DNA of 9,772 nt from an uncultured Saprospiraceae bacterium (GTDB lineage: Bacteria; Bacteroidota; Bacteroidia; Chitinophagales; Saprospiraceae). The notes under the pieces were generated by a model. The model was not told the origin of the DNA and ran no database searches. It saw only the letters and a program-made list of their open reading frames with translations. The position numbers and the translations under genes were made by a program. The stretch covers positions 1 through 9,772 of the forward strand of contig CALDEO010000176.1 in NCBI GenBank assembly GCA_937942465.1. Direction: 5' to 3'. Below are positions 1 through 9,600 of the stretch, piece by piece (the first letter of the stretch is position 1; every line of letters starts with the position of its first letter).

Positions 1-63
1 ATTTGATAAAAATTACCCATTTAGGGGAATAATTAAAAAATAAATCTGCTATATTTATCCAAT

Positions 64-1107
64 ATGGATAATGCAAGTAAGCAATTTGGGCAGGTAGAGT
101 TTTTTCATCATATCAAATCTACATTACGAGAGGATGTTAAACTTGTTGATGAAGTCTCTAGAGCACTTAAGATCACCAACAGCGGAGCATATAAAAAAAT
201 CAATGCAGATTCCAATTTGAAGTTTGACGAAATAATAAGTTTGTGTCAATACTTTAATGTCTCATTTGACGAATATGCTCATGGCGTCCCCACAAGCATA
301 TCCTCCTCCTACCCTTTCTATAGTGACGCTTTAAAATTCAAACCAGAATCCTATCACGATTATTGGTCTAATATATTAAGACATTTAGAGCAGATAGTAA
401 ATCTAGAGGGACTGGATGCCGTGTACTTGACCAATGAATTGCCATTTTTTTACTATTTACAATTTCCAAATCTTTTGTATTTCAAAATGTATGTTTGGAA
501 TCGTACAAGCTGGCACATTCCAAGAATGAATCAATTTTATGATAGAGATTTATTTATTGCTGATCGTGAATTACATACAGTTAGAGAAGAATTAACAGAT
601 GTCTATGCATCTTACAGCAGCACAGAAATATGGAACCCTGACATGCTGAGAGTGACAATGATGCAACTTTTATATTACGTCAGAGCTGGTGTATTTAAAG
701 ATGACCGTGATGTTCTATTGATATTAGAAGATTTAAACAAACTCGTAGTTTTTTTAAATGAAGTTGCACAAAAAGGTAAAAAACTTACATTTGGCAAACA
801 GAATGACGATTGTAAAGACTTACATATTTATCTTAATGAACTATCGATAAGTGCCGAAATTATATACATAAAGGCTAACGATTTTGGTTTGGTTTATAAA
901 AAGTATGATACTCCTAACTATATAAGAACAGATGATGTAAGAGTCTGCAATCACATGGATACGCTACTTGATGAAATTATTGATCGGTCTGCATTGATAA
1001 GTAAACGTGGACAGCGAGATCGCGAATTATTCTTTTCAAATATCTTTGCTGCGGTAGATCGCTTTGACAAAAGTATAAAAGGCATGCTCAGTGTCGATTA
1101 TCTCTAA
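64..1107 (+). CDS. Helix-turn-helix transcriptional regulator, Bacteroidota-type, with uncharacterised C-terminal region
   Basis: A 347-residue soluble protein with no signal peptide or membrane segment. Residues about 26-72 look like an HTH of the XRE/BetR kind: VDEVSRAL, a turn at KITNSG, a recognition helix around AYKKINAD, then KFDEIISLCQYFNVSFDEY, which resembles the closing helices of that fold. Residues about 95-347 match no domain I can name. They hold an aromatic block (LPFFYYLQFPNLLYFKMYVW, 126-145) and a later helical part (about 187-240). From memory, Bacteroidota genomes carry many paralogs with this HTH and a similar LPxFxYxxFPxLxxFKxxxW block, annotated only as HTH proteins. 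The role is inferred as a DNA-binding regulator with a sensing or oligomerising C-terminus; the ligand and targets are unknown. The ATG at 64 is chosen because it gives a full HTH with a short lead-in. The gene converges on the secreted-protein gene, so it is not in an operon with it. The upstream neighbour is outside the window. Confidence 0.8.
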   Translation: MDNASKQFGQVEFFHHIKSTLREDVKLVDEVSRALKITNSGAYKKINADSNLKFDEIISLCQYFNVSFDEYAHGVPTSISSSYPFYSDALKFKPESYHDYWSNILRHLEQIVNLEGLDAVYLTNELPFFYYLQFPNLLYFKMYVWNRTSWHIPRMNQFYDRDLFIADRELHTVREELTDVYASYSSTEIWNPDMLRVTMMQLLYYVRAGVFKDDRDVLLILEDLNKLVVFLNEVAQKGKKLTFGKQNDDCKDLHIYLNELSISAEIIYIKANDFGLVYKKYDTPNYIRTDDVRVCNHMDTLLDEIIDRSALISKRGQRDRELFFSNIFAAVDRFDKSIKGMLSVDYL

Positions 1108-1120
1108 CAGTTCAGAGTTC

Positions 1121-1167
1121 TAAATAAAACTAAAAATGTCCCTCCAAGTATACTGAAAGGGACATTT
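1121..1167 (-). terminator. Intrinsic terminator between convergent genes, possibly bidirectional
   Basis: A perfect 10-bp stem, AAATGTCCCT (1134-1143) with AGGGACATTT (1158-1167), encloses a 14-base loop. Read on the minus strand, the stem is followed by the T-rich tract TTTTTAGTTTTATTTA (complement of 1136-1121), as expected for the end of the secreted-protein gene whose stop is at 1202-1204. Read on the plus strand, the stem is followed only by a short TTT and then mixed bases, so termination of the regulator gene here is less certain. Confidence 0.7.
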
Positions 1168-1201
1168 ACATTACAAACTCAATTTATCCTCAATTTTAAG
1201 C

Positions 1202-4200
1202 TTATAGTTTGATCATTTTAACGCTGGTACTTTCTGTCTCAGAATTTACCGTTAATAGATACATCCCAGTTGGTATATCTATGTTATTAATGTCAATTCT
1301 AGTTTTATTATTAATGGTTTTGATCATTATGATACTTCCATTGTAATCAGTCAATATCAACTCTAGCGCCTCATCTGATGTATTCGGGTCTACCCAGAAG
1401 AAATCATTAAAAGGATTAGGGAATACTTTTACATCATCAAGCTTAGTGATGTTCACTGATTTTACATCAGTATATTTTGACTCACCATTTACTTCTGTAG
1501 TTTTGATACGATAGTATACCCTGCCTTGGTGATTGATGTTATTATCAGTAAATCTGTAATCTGTGTCATCAACATTAGCATCTACTGATCCAATGTATTC
1601 GAATCCGTCAATAGTTTTTCTTTCAATGTCGAAAGATTCAGCGTCATGGCCTTCAGCAACTGACCAGTTTAATACTGCATCACCTGATCTATTTAATGCA
1701 ACATCAAATGCAGCAAAGTCTACTGCTAAAGTTGTAGAAACCACAATTTTGATTTCAGCAGTCGAACATAATTTTGTTGTATCACATATTGAATATGTAA
1801 TATAATCGGTACCAGAATAACCTGTATCTGGTGTATATTTAATTGTTCCATTGGTATTGACTGTAGCCGATCCATTATTTGGAGTTGTCATTATGCTTAT
1901 TGATTTAGTGTCCAAATCTCCATCTACATCACTATCATTATGGTCAACATTGATATCTACAGGAAATGAAGAAGATGTTTCTACACAGTCATCTACTGCA
2001 GTAGGTGCAACTACTTTAGGCATTACAAGTACTTTTACACTTGCTTGTCTACATCCTAAAGTTTCTGGAACTGAAGTTTCTAAAACAATATTCCATGATT
2101 CTAAAATACCTGCATTCTTTGGGTGATTGTTATCAATCAATTGTAAAAACCAAGTACCATTAGGATCTTCTGTATTAAATTTAGCAAATGAATCTACTGG
2201 CTTGTAGAATGCATTATTCGTTGGAGGACAAGAAACTGAAGTCTGAGTTGCGTTATCCGAGAAATTCAATTTAAGACTACCATATGAGTTACATACATTC
2301 TTGAATAAGAAAGCACTTTGACCAGATGGAGCTATTAATTTAACACTCAACTCGCCAATATTACCATGGCTTATTTCTAAGTTCTCTACACTTACATTAG
2401 TAATCTGCCCAATGGCAGCACTTTGAGTTGCACTGTATATAGTACCTACACCTATTGGTAGTGTTTTTGGTACATCATTAGATACAAAAACATTGGATGA
2501 TTTATTTTCGTCAACACTTATGAAACATATTTCATAAGAGAATTCGTCTGATCCAAAAGTATCACTATTAGGATAATAAACATACGATCCTGATTCATTA
2601 AGAACAAGCGTACCTTTTTTAGCTCCTTCTAGAAGTGCAACACTTACAGATGATTGATTAGGCATATTAGAAGAGTCATTATTGGCAACATTTCCTGATA
2701 TTGACTGATTTTCACAAGTAAAACCAAAGTCATCATTAGCTACTGGCAATGAAAAATTACAATCCATATACTCTGAAATAATTTTAATATTAACAGATAC
2801 AATCTCAGACTCACCATTTAGAGTATTCATTCTTTGGTAAGTTAATACATCTGATCCATCATATTCAGACGTTGGACTATAGTTAAGTCTTCCATCAGCA
2901 GTCACTGAAGCACTTCCGTTAGTTGGGCTTGATGTAAGTGTATATATATAATCAGAACTTGCAGTACCTATCGAACTTAAATTAGAAGTAAGTGATCCTG
3001 AGTAATTAGCATTTCTGTAAAGCATTACTTCGTCATAGAAATCTACAACACTATATGCTCCAGGAATAACAATTGCTTTCACATAGAAGTTAATCAATGC
3101 TTCTTTACAAATACTAGCATCAGAACTGTGACATATTGTATACTTAGCAACGTCGTGTCCTGTAAAATTAACATTTGGAGTATAATTGAAACTACCGTTA
3201 GCATTTAATACTAACTCACCATTTGTAGGGCTGATAGTTTTTGAAGTCTCTACTCTAATTGTCCCAGAGCTTAAATTCATGTCATTTACTAAAACATTAC
3301 CTGAAGTAGCTGTTTTAGCTAATAATGGATAGTGATCATCCATAGATTGTATCGATACACCATCGCCATTAACAATCATATGTAACCATGCTGAATCACA
3401 AAGAGAATTATCATCACAAATTTGATATTCTAATGAATCTAATCCACTGTAACTAATCTCAGGTGAGTAAATAACTGAACCGTTTTCACTGATCAAAGTT
3501 GCCGATCCATGCTTAGGAGCCGTTAGTATCACAAATGAACTATTATCAAGATCAGTACTACCTACTACAACGTTAGATAATAAATCTAATTCATTGTTGT
3601 TTGTTTGGTAATCTAAACAAGCATTCACATTTTCAGCTTTAGGGCCTACACATGTCATCGTACTCTTAAAGTTAAGATTAGAAAGAGCAACTACTTGAAT
3701 ACCAAGTTGACCTCCTGATAACGGACCATATGTGTAGTTTATAACAACACTATCTACAGCACCAGGAAAAGACATATCTACGTTTCCTGCTACACCTGTT
3801 GCATTATCTATTTCAAATGTTCCTGAAAATGAATCATCAGAATCATTAAAACTAACTGCTGTTCCAAGGTTAGTAATATTACTACTAGTAATATTATACT
3901 TAAAAGGGCCTGAGTATACTTTTACAGCAACCCAGTCTTGCCAGTGACCATCTTGGTTTCTGTCAATATCTAGAATAGAAAACTCTAGGTCATATACTGT
4001 TTCGTTAAAAATGGTCTTTTGAGTTACCATGTCATTCGGGTCACCGTTTATAGATAACACATAAGCATGAGGTACAGACCCAATAGATCCAGTAAAGATG
4101 GTGTTATTGAAAGGTGATTCTGCTGTTAAAGAATTGTAATTAACTAAGGTAATTGTTTGATTTTCGATGACTATGGGCTCATCTTGGGGAGATGCATAAT

Positions 4201-4351
4201 CTAAATCATTAGGAAGAGCCACTCCTTGATAATTTTGCCAAATCAAATCTGTTTCGCAGACTTGGGCATGGGCTAATGAACTACACATGATCATAAATGC
4301 TAATCCATAGACTAGCTTATTGACCATCTTTAGGGTAAAAGAGGTTTTCAT
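1202..4351 (-). CDS. T9SS-secreted multidomain surface protein: Ig/cadherin-like repeats with a nested P-domain
   Basis: A 1049-residue protein from the ATG at 4351-4349. The frame is open to a TTG at 4378, but the ATG gives a normal signal peptide (basic n-region, core LVYGLAFMIMCSSL, cleavage after AHAQ near residue 30). Domains in order: an N-terminal beta domain (about 32-230) with a DxNxDG motif at 130-135 that may bind calcium; Ig/cadherin-like repeats of the Big_9 type at about 238-328, 336-424, 434-526, 536-612 plus 764-778, and 783-872; a proprotein-convertase P-domain at about 627-759 (ITNVSVENLEISH, KLIAPSG, DPNGTWFLQLIDN, GILESWNIVL); an FN3-like domain at 876-968; and a T9SS type A sorting tail at 973-1049 (VKVFPNPF, IPTGMYLLTV). 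The P-domain interrupts repeat 4. No protease catalytic domain is present, so an adhesive or binding role at the cell surface is inferred. Export would be by Sec and then the type IX system, with the tail removed. The gene appears to be transcribed alone. Confidence 0.9.
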   Translation of the reverse strand: MKTSFTLKMVNKLVYGLAFMIMCSSLAHAQVCETDLIWQNYQGVALPNDLDYASPQDEPIVIENQTITLVNYNSLTAESPFNNTIFTGSIGSVPHAYVLSINGDPNDMVTQKTIFNETVYDLEFSILDIDRNQDGHWQDWVAVKVYSGPFKYNITSSNITNLGTAVSFNDSDDSFSGTFEIDNATGVAGNVDMSFPGAVDSVVINYTYGPLSGGQLGIQVVALSNLNFKSTMTCVGPKAENVNACLDYQTNNNELDLLSNVVVGSTDLDNSSFVILTAPKHGSATLISENGSVIYSPEISYSGLDSLEYQICDDNSLCDSAWLHMIVNGDGVSIQSMDDHYPLLAKTATSGNVLVNDMNLSSGTIRVETSKTISPTNGELVLNANGSFNYTPNVNFTGHDVAKYTICHSSDASICKEALINFYVKAIVIPGAYSVVDFYDEVMLYRNANYSGSLTSNLSSIGTASSDYIYTLTSSPTNGSASVTADGRLNYSPTSEYDGSDVLTYQRMNTLNGESEIVSVNIKIISEYMDCNFSLPVANDDFGFTCENQSISGNVANNDSSNMPNQSSVSVALLEGAKKGTLVLNESGSYVYYPNSDTFGSDEFSYEICFISVDENKSSNVFVSNDVPKTLPIGVGTIYSATQSAAIGQITNVSVENLEISHGNIGELSVKLIAPSGQSAFLFKNVCNSYGSLKLNFSDNATQTSVSCPPTNNAFYKPVDSFAKFNTEDPNGTWFLQLIDNNHPKNAGILESWNIVLETSVPETLGCRQASVKVLVMPKVVAPTAVDDCVETSSSFPVDINVDHNDSDVDGDLDTKSISIMTTPNNGSATVNTNGTIKYTPDTGYSGTDYITYSICDTTKLCSTAEIKIVVSTTLAVDFAAFDVALNRSGDAVLNWSVAEGHDAESFDIERKTIDGFEYIGSVDANVDDTDYRFTDNNINHQGRVYYRIKTTEVNGESKYTDVKSVNITKLDDVKVFPNPFNDFFWVDPNTSDEALELILTDYNGSIIMIKTINNKTRIDINNIDIPTGMYLLTVNSETESTSVKMIKL

Positions 4352-4384
4352 ACTTGAGGGTTTTATTAAGGGTTTCAATCTATC

Positions 4385-4475
4385 TTAACATATGTAAAAT
4401 AGATGTCATATAAAGAGGTTCAATTAGTATGCCAACTCGAATAAATTAGATCATATTTTATTATTTTAACATATG
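4385..4475. repeat. Paired direct repeat TTAACATATG
   Basis: The 10-mer TTAACATATG occurs at 4385-4394 and again at 4466-4475, with starts 81 bases apart. Each copy contains the palindrome CATATG. The first copy sits at the predicted start point of the leftward promoter, so a repressor site is possible. The sequence is AT-rich and chance recurrence is not excluded. Confidence 0.3.
4394..4424 (-). promoter_or_regulatory. Possible leftward Bacteroidota promoter for the secreted-protein gene
   Basis: On the minus strand, ATTG (4424-4421) is followed by 19 bases and then TATTTTAC (4401-4394). The known Bacteroidota promoter is TTTG, about 19 bases, then TAnnTTTG. Spacing and the -33 TTG fit, but the -7 box matches only four of six defined positions. 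A start near 4389 would leave a leader of about 38 bases before the ATG at 4351. Confidence 0.35.
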
Positions 4476-4558
4476 AAACTACTTAATGATCAATAAACAC
4501 TAGATAGGTGCCAAAACATACTCAATGTGAACCAAAATTAGATTTTAGGACTTTGTAC

Positions 4559-4574
4559 TTAATTGATCAATTAA
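4559..4574. promoter_or_regulatory. 16-bp perfect palindrome, candidate operator
   Basis: TTAATTGATCAATTAA is a perfect inverted repeat with no spacer, centred between 4566 and 4567. It lies between the two divergent promoters. It has no loop and no following T-tract, so it is more like a dimeric protein-binding site than a terminator. No cognate regulator is identified. Confidence 0.4.
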
Positions 4575-4682
4575 ATGCATTAAACAAGAGCTACAGCTAC
4601 TATTTTCTTTTCAATCATAAATAAATTTCATGTAGACTTAGGATTAATTGAATATACAAGACGTTATACATAGAATAAATCC

Positions 4683-4690
4683 TACTTTTG
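4683..4690 (+). promoter_or_regulatory. Bacteroidota -7 promoter box for the ABC-F gene
   Basis: TACTTTTG matches the TAnnTTTG consensus at every defined position and ends 20 bases before the ATG at 4711. This implies a leader of roughly 15 bases without a Shine-Dalgarno sequence. No clear TTTG -33 element is seen at the usual distance; a TTG at 4648-4650 is too far upstream. Confidence 0.6.
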
Positions 4691-4698
4691 TGGGCTAA

Positions 4699-6327
<1,629 letters not shown>

Positions 6328-6353
6328 TACATATAGAACTCGCAAAGTATAAT

Positions 6354-6399
6354 AAAAAAGGTATAACGATTGATTCATCATTCGTTGTACCTTTTTTTT
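6354..6399 (+). terminator. Strong intrinsic terminator of the ABC-F gene
   Basis: A 16-bp stem joins 6354-6369 (AAAAAAGGTATAACGA) to 6382-6397 (TCGTTGTACCTTTTTT), with one G-U pair (6364 with 6387) and a 12-base loop that can itself add a few pairs. The descending arm runs into eight T residues (6392-6399). It begins 27 bases after the ABC-F stop codon. The A-rich ascending arm means it could also work on the opposite strand. Confidence 0.9.
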
Positions 6400-6500
6400 A
6401 TTTGTTCCAATAGGAATATTTTATTCAAAATAGCACAACAAGTTTATAAAGGATTGGCAAGTGTTGTAGACAGTTAATCCGTCTTTGCAATAGTTAAAAT

Positions 6501-6538
6501 TCTATATAAACAATTAACTCTATATATAAACGTTTAAT
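6501..6538. repeat. Imperfect tandem AT-rich repeat upstream of the TPR gene
   Basis: CTATATAAACAATTAA (from 6502) is followed at once by CTATATATAAACGTTTAATT (from 6519), two imperfect copies of about 17-20 bases. The second contains the 10-bp palindrome TAAACGTTTA (6527-6536). It lies about 40-75 bases upstream of the -7 box, where an activator might bind, but simple AT-rich composition could also explain it. The rest of the 275-base gap shows only the terminator and the promoter. Confidence 0.3.
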
Positions 6539-6576
6539 TTACCGTTAATTCCATGAGTTTTTCTGATCCTATTGAT

Positions 6577-6584
6577 TACTTTTG
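6577..6584 (+). promoter_or_regulatory. Bacteroidota -7 promoter box for the TPR gene
   Basis: TACTTTTG is a full match to TAnnTTTG and identical to the box before the ABC-F gene. It ends 18 bases before the ATG at 6603, implying a leader of about 13 bases with no Shine-Dalgarno sequence. The -33 position has only a weak ATG (6553-6555) in place of TTG. Confidence 0.6.
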
Positions 6585-6602
6585 TATTAATAAAAGAATA
6601 AT

Positions 6603-9600
6603 ATGACTAACATATATATACAAGCACCTAATAGTAAGTGCTTCAGGGTGTATGGCCAATATCTAATACTCATGATAATGCTTATGACGATATCAGTGTC
6701 GCAAGCTCAAGAAAGTACGATAAGCTTAAAGCCTAACAATCAATTGAAAGTAGCTGATCAGCTATTTTTTAAAGATCTGCACGCAGCTGCCTTTACTCAA
6801 TATGAATCATTCATAGAAAATAATCCTCTTGAATCGAAGCCTAATTTAGCTTCTGATTTAAGATATGCTCATTCTCAACGTCTACTGAGTTTGATCAGAA
6901 TGGATGATCCAAGAATTGAGCGATACGTCGATGAGTTTCTGCAAGGCTACTACCCTGCTGTAGAATCTAAAAAAATGCTTATCGAAGCTGGTAATTGGGC
7001 CTACAATAATAAGCTCTATGAGCAAGCCGTAGAATACTACGATAGACTAATCGACTTCGAACTAAACCAAGAGCAATACTCTGAGGTGAGTTTCAAAAGA
7101 GGATATTGTCATTTTGTAAGAAAGGAATTTGATTTAGCTAAGTATCATCTTGGATTGACTAAGGAGATAAGTAACCAATACTACTACCCAAGTAACTACT
7201 ACTATGGGATGTGTCAATACTTTGATGAAAACTATGAGGAGGCAATTCAAAGTTTTAAAAAGGTAAGTGCTGCTCAAAAATATAAATCTCAAGTACCATA
7301 TTATATTGCTCAGATATACTTTGCTCAGAGCAGATACCAAGAGTTGATACAATATGGAGAAGTAGAAATAAAGAACCCTAAACTAGAAAAGAGTACGGAA
7401 ATCCAATTGTTAATGGGTCAAGCTCACTTTCAATTAAACCAATATGAAGATGCGATCGGCTATCTAGAGTATTACGAACAAAACACAAAAGAACTAACTA
7501 AAAAGGAATTTTATCAATTGGCTTTCACACAATATAAGTTAAAGCAGTGTGACAAGGCGATCAAGAACTTCTCTGAGTTGGTCAACCTAAAAGATAAAAT
7601 GGGTCAAGTGGTTAATTATTATCTGGCCGATTGTTTTTTGAAAAGTGGAGACAAACAATCTGCTAGATCAGCTTTTAAGAAAGTAAGTCAGATGGACTTT
7701 GATCAAAGCATGAAAAAGGAGTCAGAGTTTAACTACGGGAAGTTATCAGCAGAACTAGGGTTCGACAGAGAGGCAATCAATAACTTAATGGCTATAGACG
7801 GGACTTCTGCATATTATAAGAAGGCTCAAGATATTGTAGGAGATATATTATTACGGACTACAGACTATGCCAATGGTATCAGAATACTAGATGAAATAGC
7901 TAGCAAAAGCCCTAAGCTTAAAGAAATATACCAACGTATCAGCGTATATAGAGCAATACAGCACTACAATGATAAAAACTATGATGATGCGCTTGCCTCA
8001 CTCAAAAAATCGATGACATATCCTATAAGTCGATCTTTAGAAATAGAAGCTAAATACTGGACTGCCAATATATATCAACAACAAGGTCAAGTAGATGAGA
8101 GCATTGATCAGTATGATGAGTATTTTGTATTGGCCAATGGAGCTAAGGACGTACCTCAAGAAAGTAGCTCTTACCTAGCTCATTACCAACAAGGGTACAA
8201 CTACTTCGAAAAAGAAAACTATGGTGCGGCAGAGTTACAGTTTAAGAGTGCCGTTACTGGTATTGAGATCAATCAAGAGAGTATAAAAGATCCAATCATA
8301 TCAAATAGAATCTACTCAGACGCCTTAGTAAGGATGGGAGATTGCGAGTTTAAATACAATAAGTATGACAAAGCACTAAAGCATTACGAGAAAGCCACGT
8401 ATACCAAAAATCCATCGGCAGCATATGCTTTGTATCAACAAGCAACAATCGAAGGTCTTAAAAACAAGCCTTATGATCAGATCATAACGTTAGAGTCCAT
8501 AACGGAGCAGTATCCAAGTTCTGAATATGCAGATAATGCGTACTATGACCTAGGTAACACCTATATCCAATTGGATAAAATCGAACCAGCATTCAGAGCA
8601 TTCGAAGCTATAACCGTAAAGTACAGAGGTAAATCGGACCTAATCAATGAGAGTTATCTCAAGATGGGTTTATTGAGTTACAATCAGGGAGATTCGCGTA
8701 AAGCAATAGAATATTACAAAAAAATATTTGATCTCAATCCTAGTAGCAATGAGACTACCCAAGCCGTACTTGCACTTGAAGAAATCTATATTTCTGATCT
8801 AGGTAAGCCGAATGAATATGCTGCTTTCTTAGATAGTATTCCTGGCTACGAGCTCAGCACGTATGATCAAGATTCTCTCACGTATCATGTAGGATACATC
8901 AAGTACGAAGACGCGGTATATGGAGAAGCTATTGGACAGTTTAACCAATACTTAAACCAATATCCAACTGGAGTATATGCGATGGACGCTAGATACTATA
9001 GAGCGGAAAGTAATCTACTAATGAAAAACTATAAAGTAGCATTACAGGACTATGAGTATATCGTAAGTAAAGGCCGTAGCGATCGATATAATAGCGCTGC
9101 AAAGAAAGCCGCAGTGATCAGTTATAATCATGCCTTAGATTTTGAAAATGCATATAAGTATTATGATTTATTAGCGGAAGCTGCAGTAGATCCTAATATA
9201 AAACATGAGGCTGCAAGTGGAGCATTGGCAAGTGCATTCAGAGTAAACAACGAATCAGCGATCATGAAGTATGCTCAACTAATAAGACAGGATAATCTCT
9301 CGTCTGCTGAAGAAATATCAACAGCATCTTATTATCTGGGTAAAGTATCATTCAAACAAAAGAATTATGATCAGGCGATCATTGCTTTTAATGACGTAAT
9401 CTCACGAAGTAATAATAATCAAGCTGCAGAATCAAGCTACCTGATATCCAAGATATACTTCATGCAGAATAAGTATGATCTCTCAGAAGAACAATGCAAT
9501 AAGACCAATGTCAATAGTGGTAGTTATCCAATATGGGTGGCTAGAAGCTTACTGTTGCTATCCGATATCTATGTAGTTAAAGAAGACCTATTTAATGCAA

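Noticed and set aside
50..57. TATATTTA as a promoter box for the regulator gene
   Set aside because: It is one base off consensus but would place the start of transcription within a few bases of the ATG at 64, and no -33 element is seen at the right distance. The true promoter may be outside the window.
1563..2126. Two plus-strand open frames (1563-1805 and 1851-2126) inside the secreted-protein gene
   Set aside because: They lie antisense to a gene with clear domains, have low-complexity Ser/Thr-rich translations and lack promoter or family resemblance.
2075..2473. P-domain taken as evidence of a subtilisin-like protease
   Set aside because: No catalytic Asp/His/Ser domain occurs anywhere in the 1049 residues; only beta-rich modules flank the P-domain.
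7134..7352. Minus-strand open frame inside the TPR gene
   Set aside because: It is antisense to a well-supported TPR region; its hydrophobic look follows from the complement of Tyr/Gln/Lys-rich codons.
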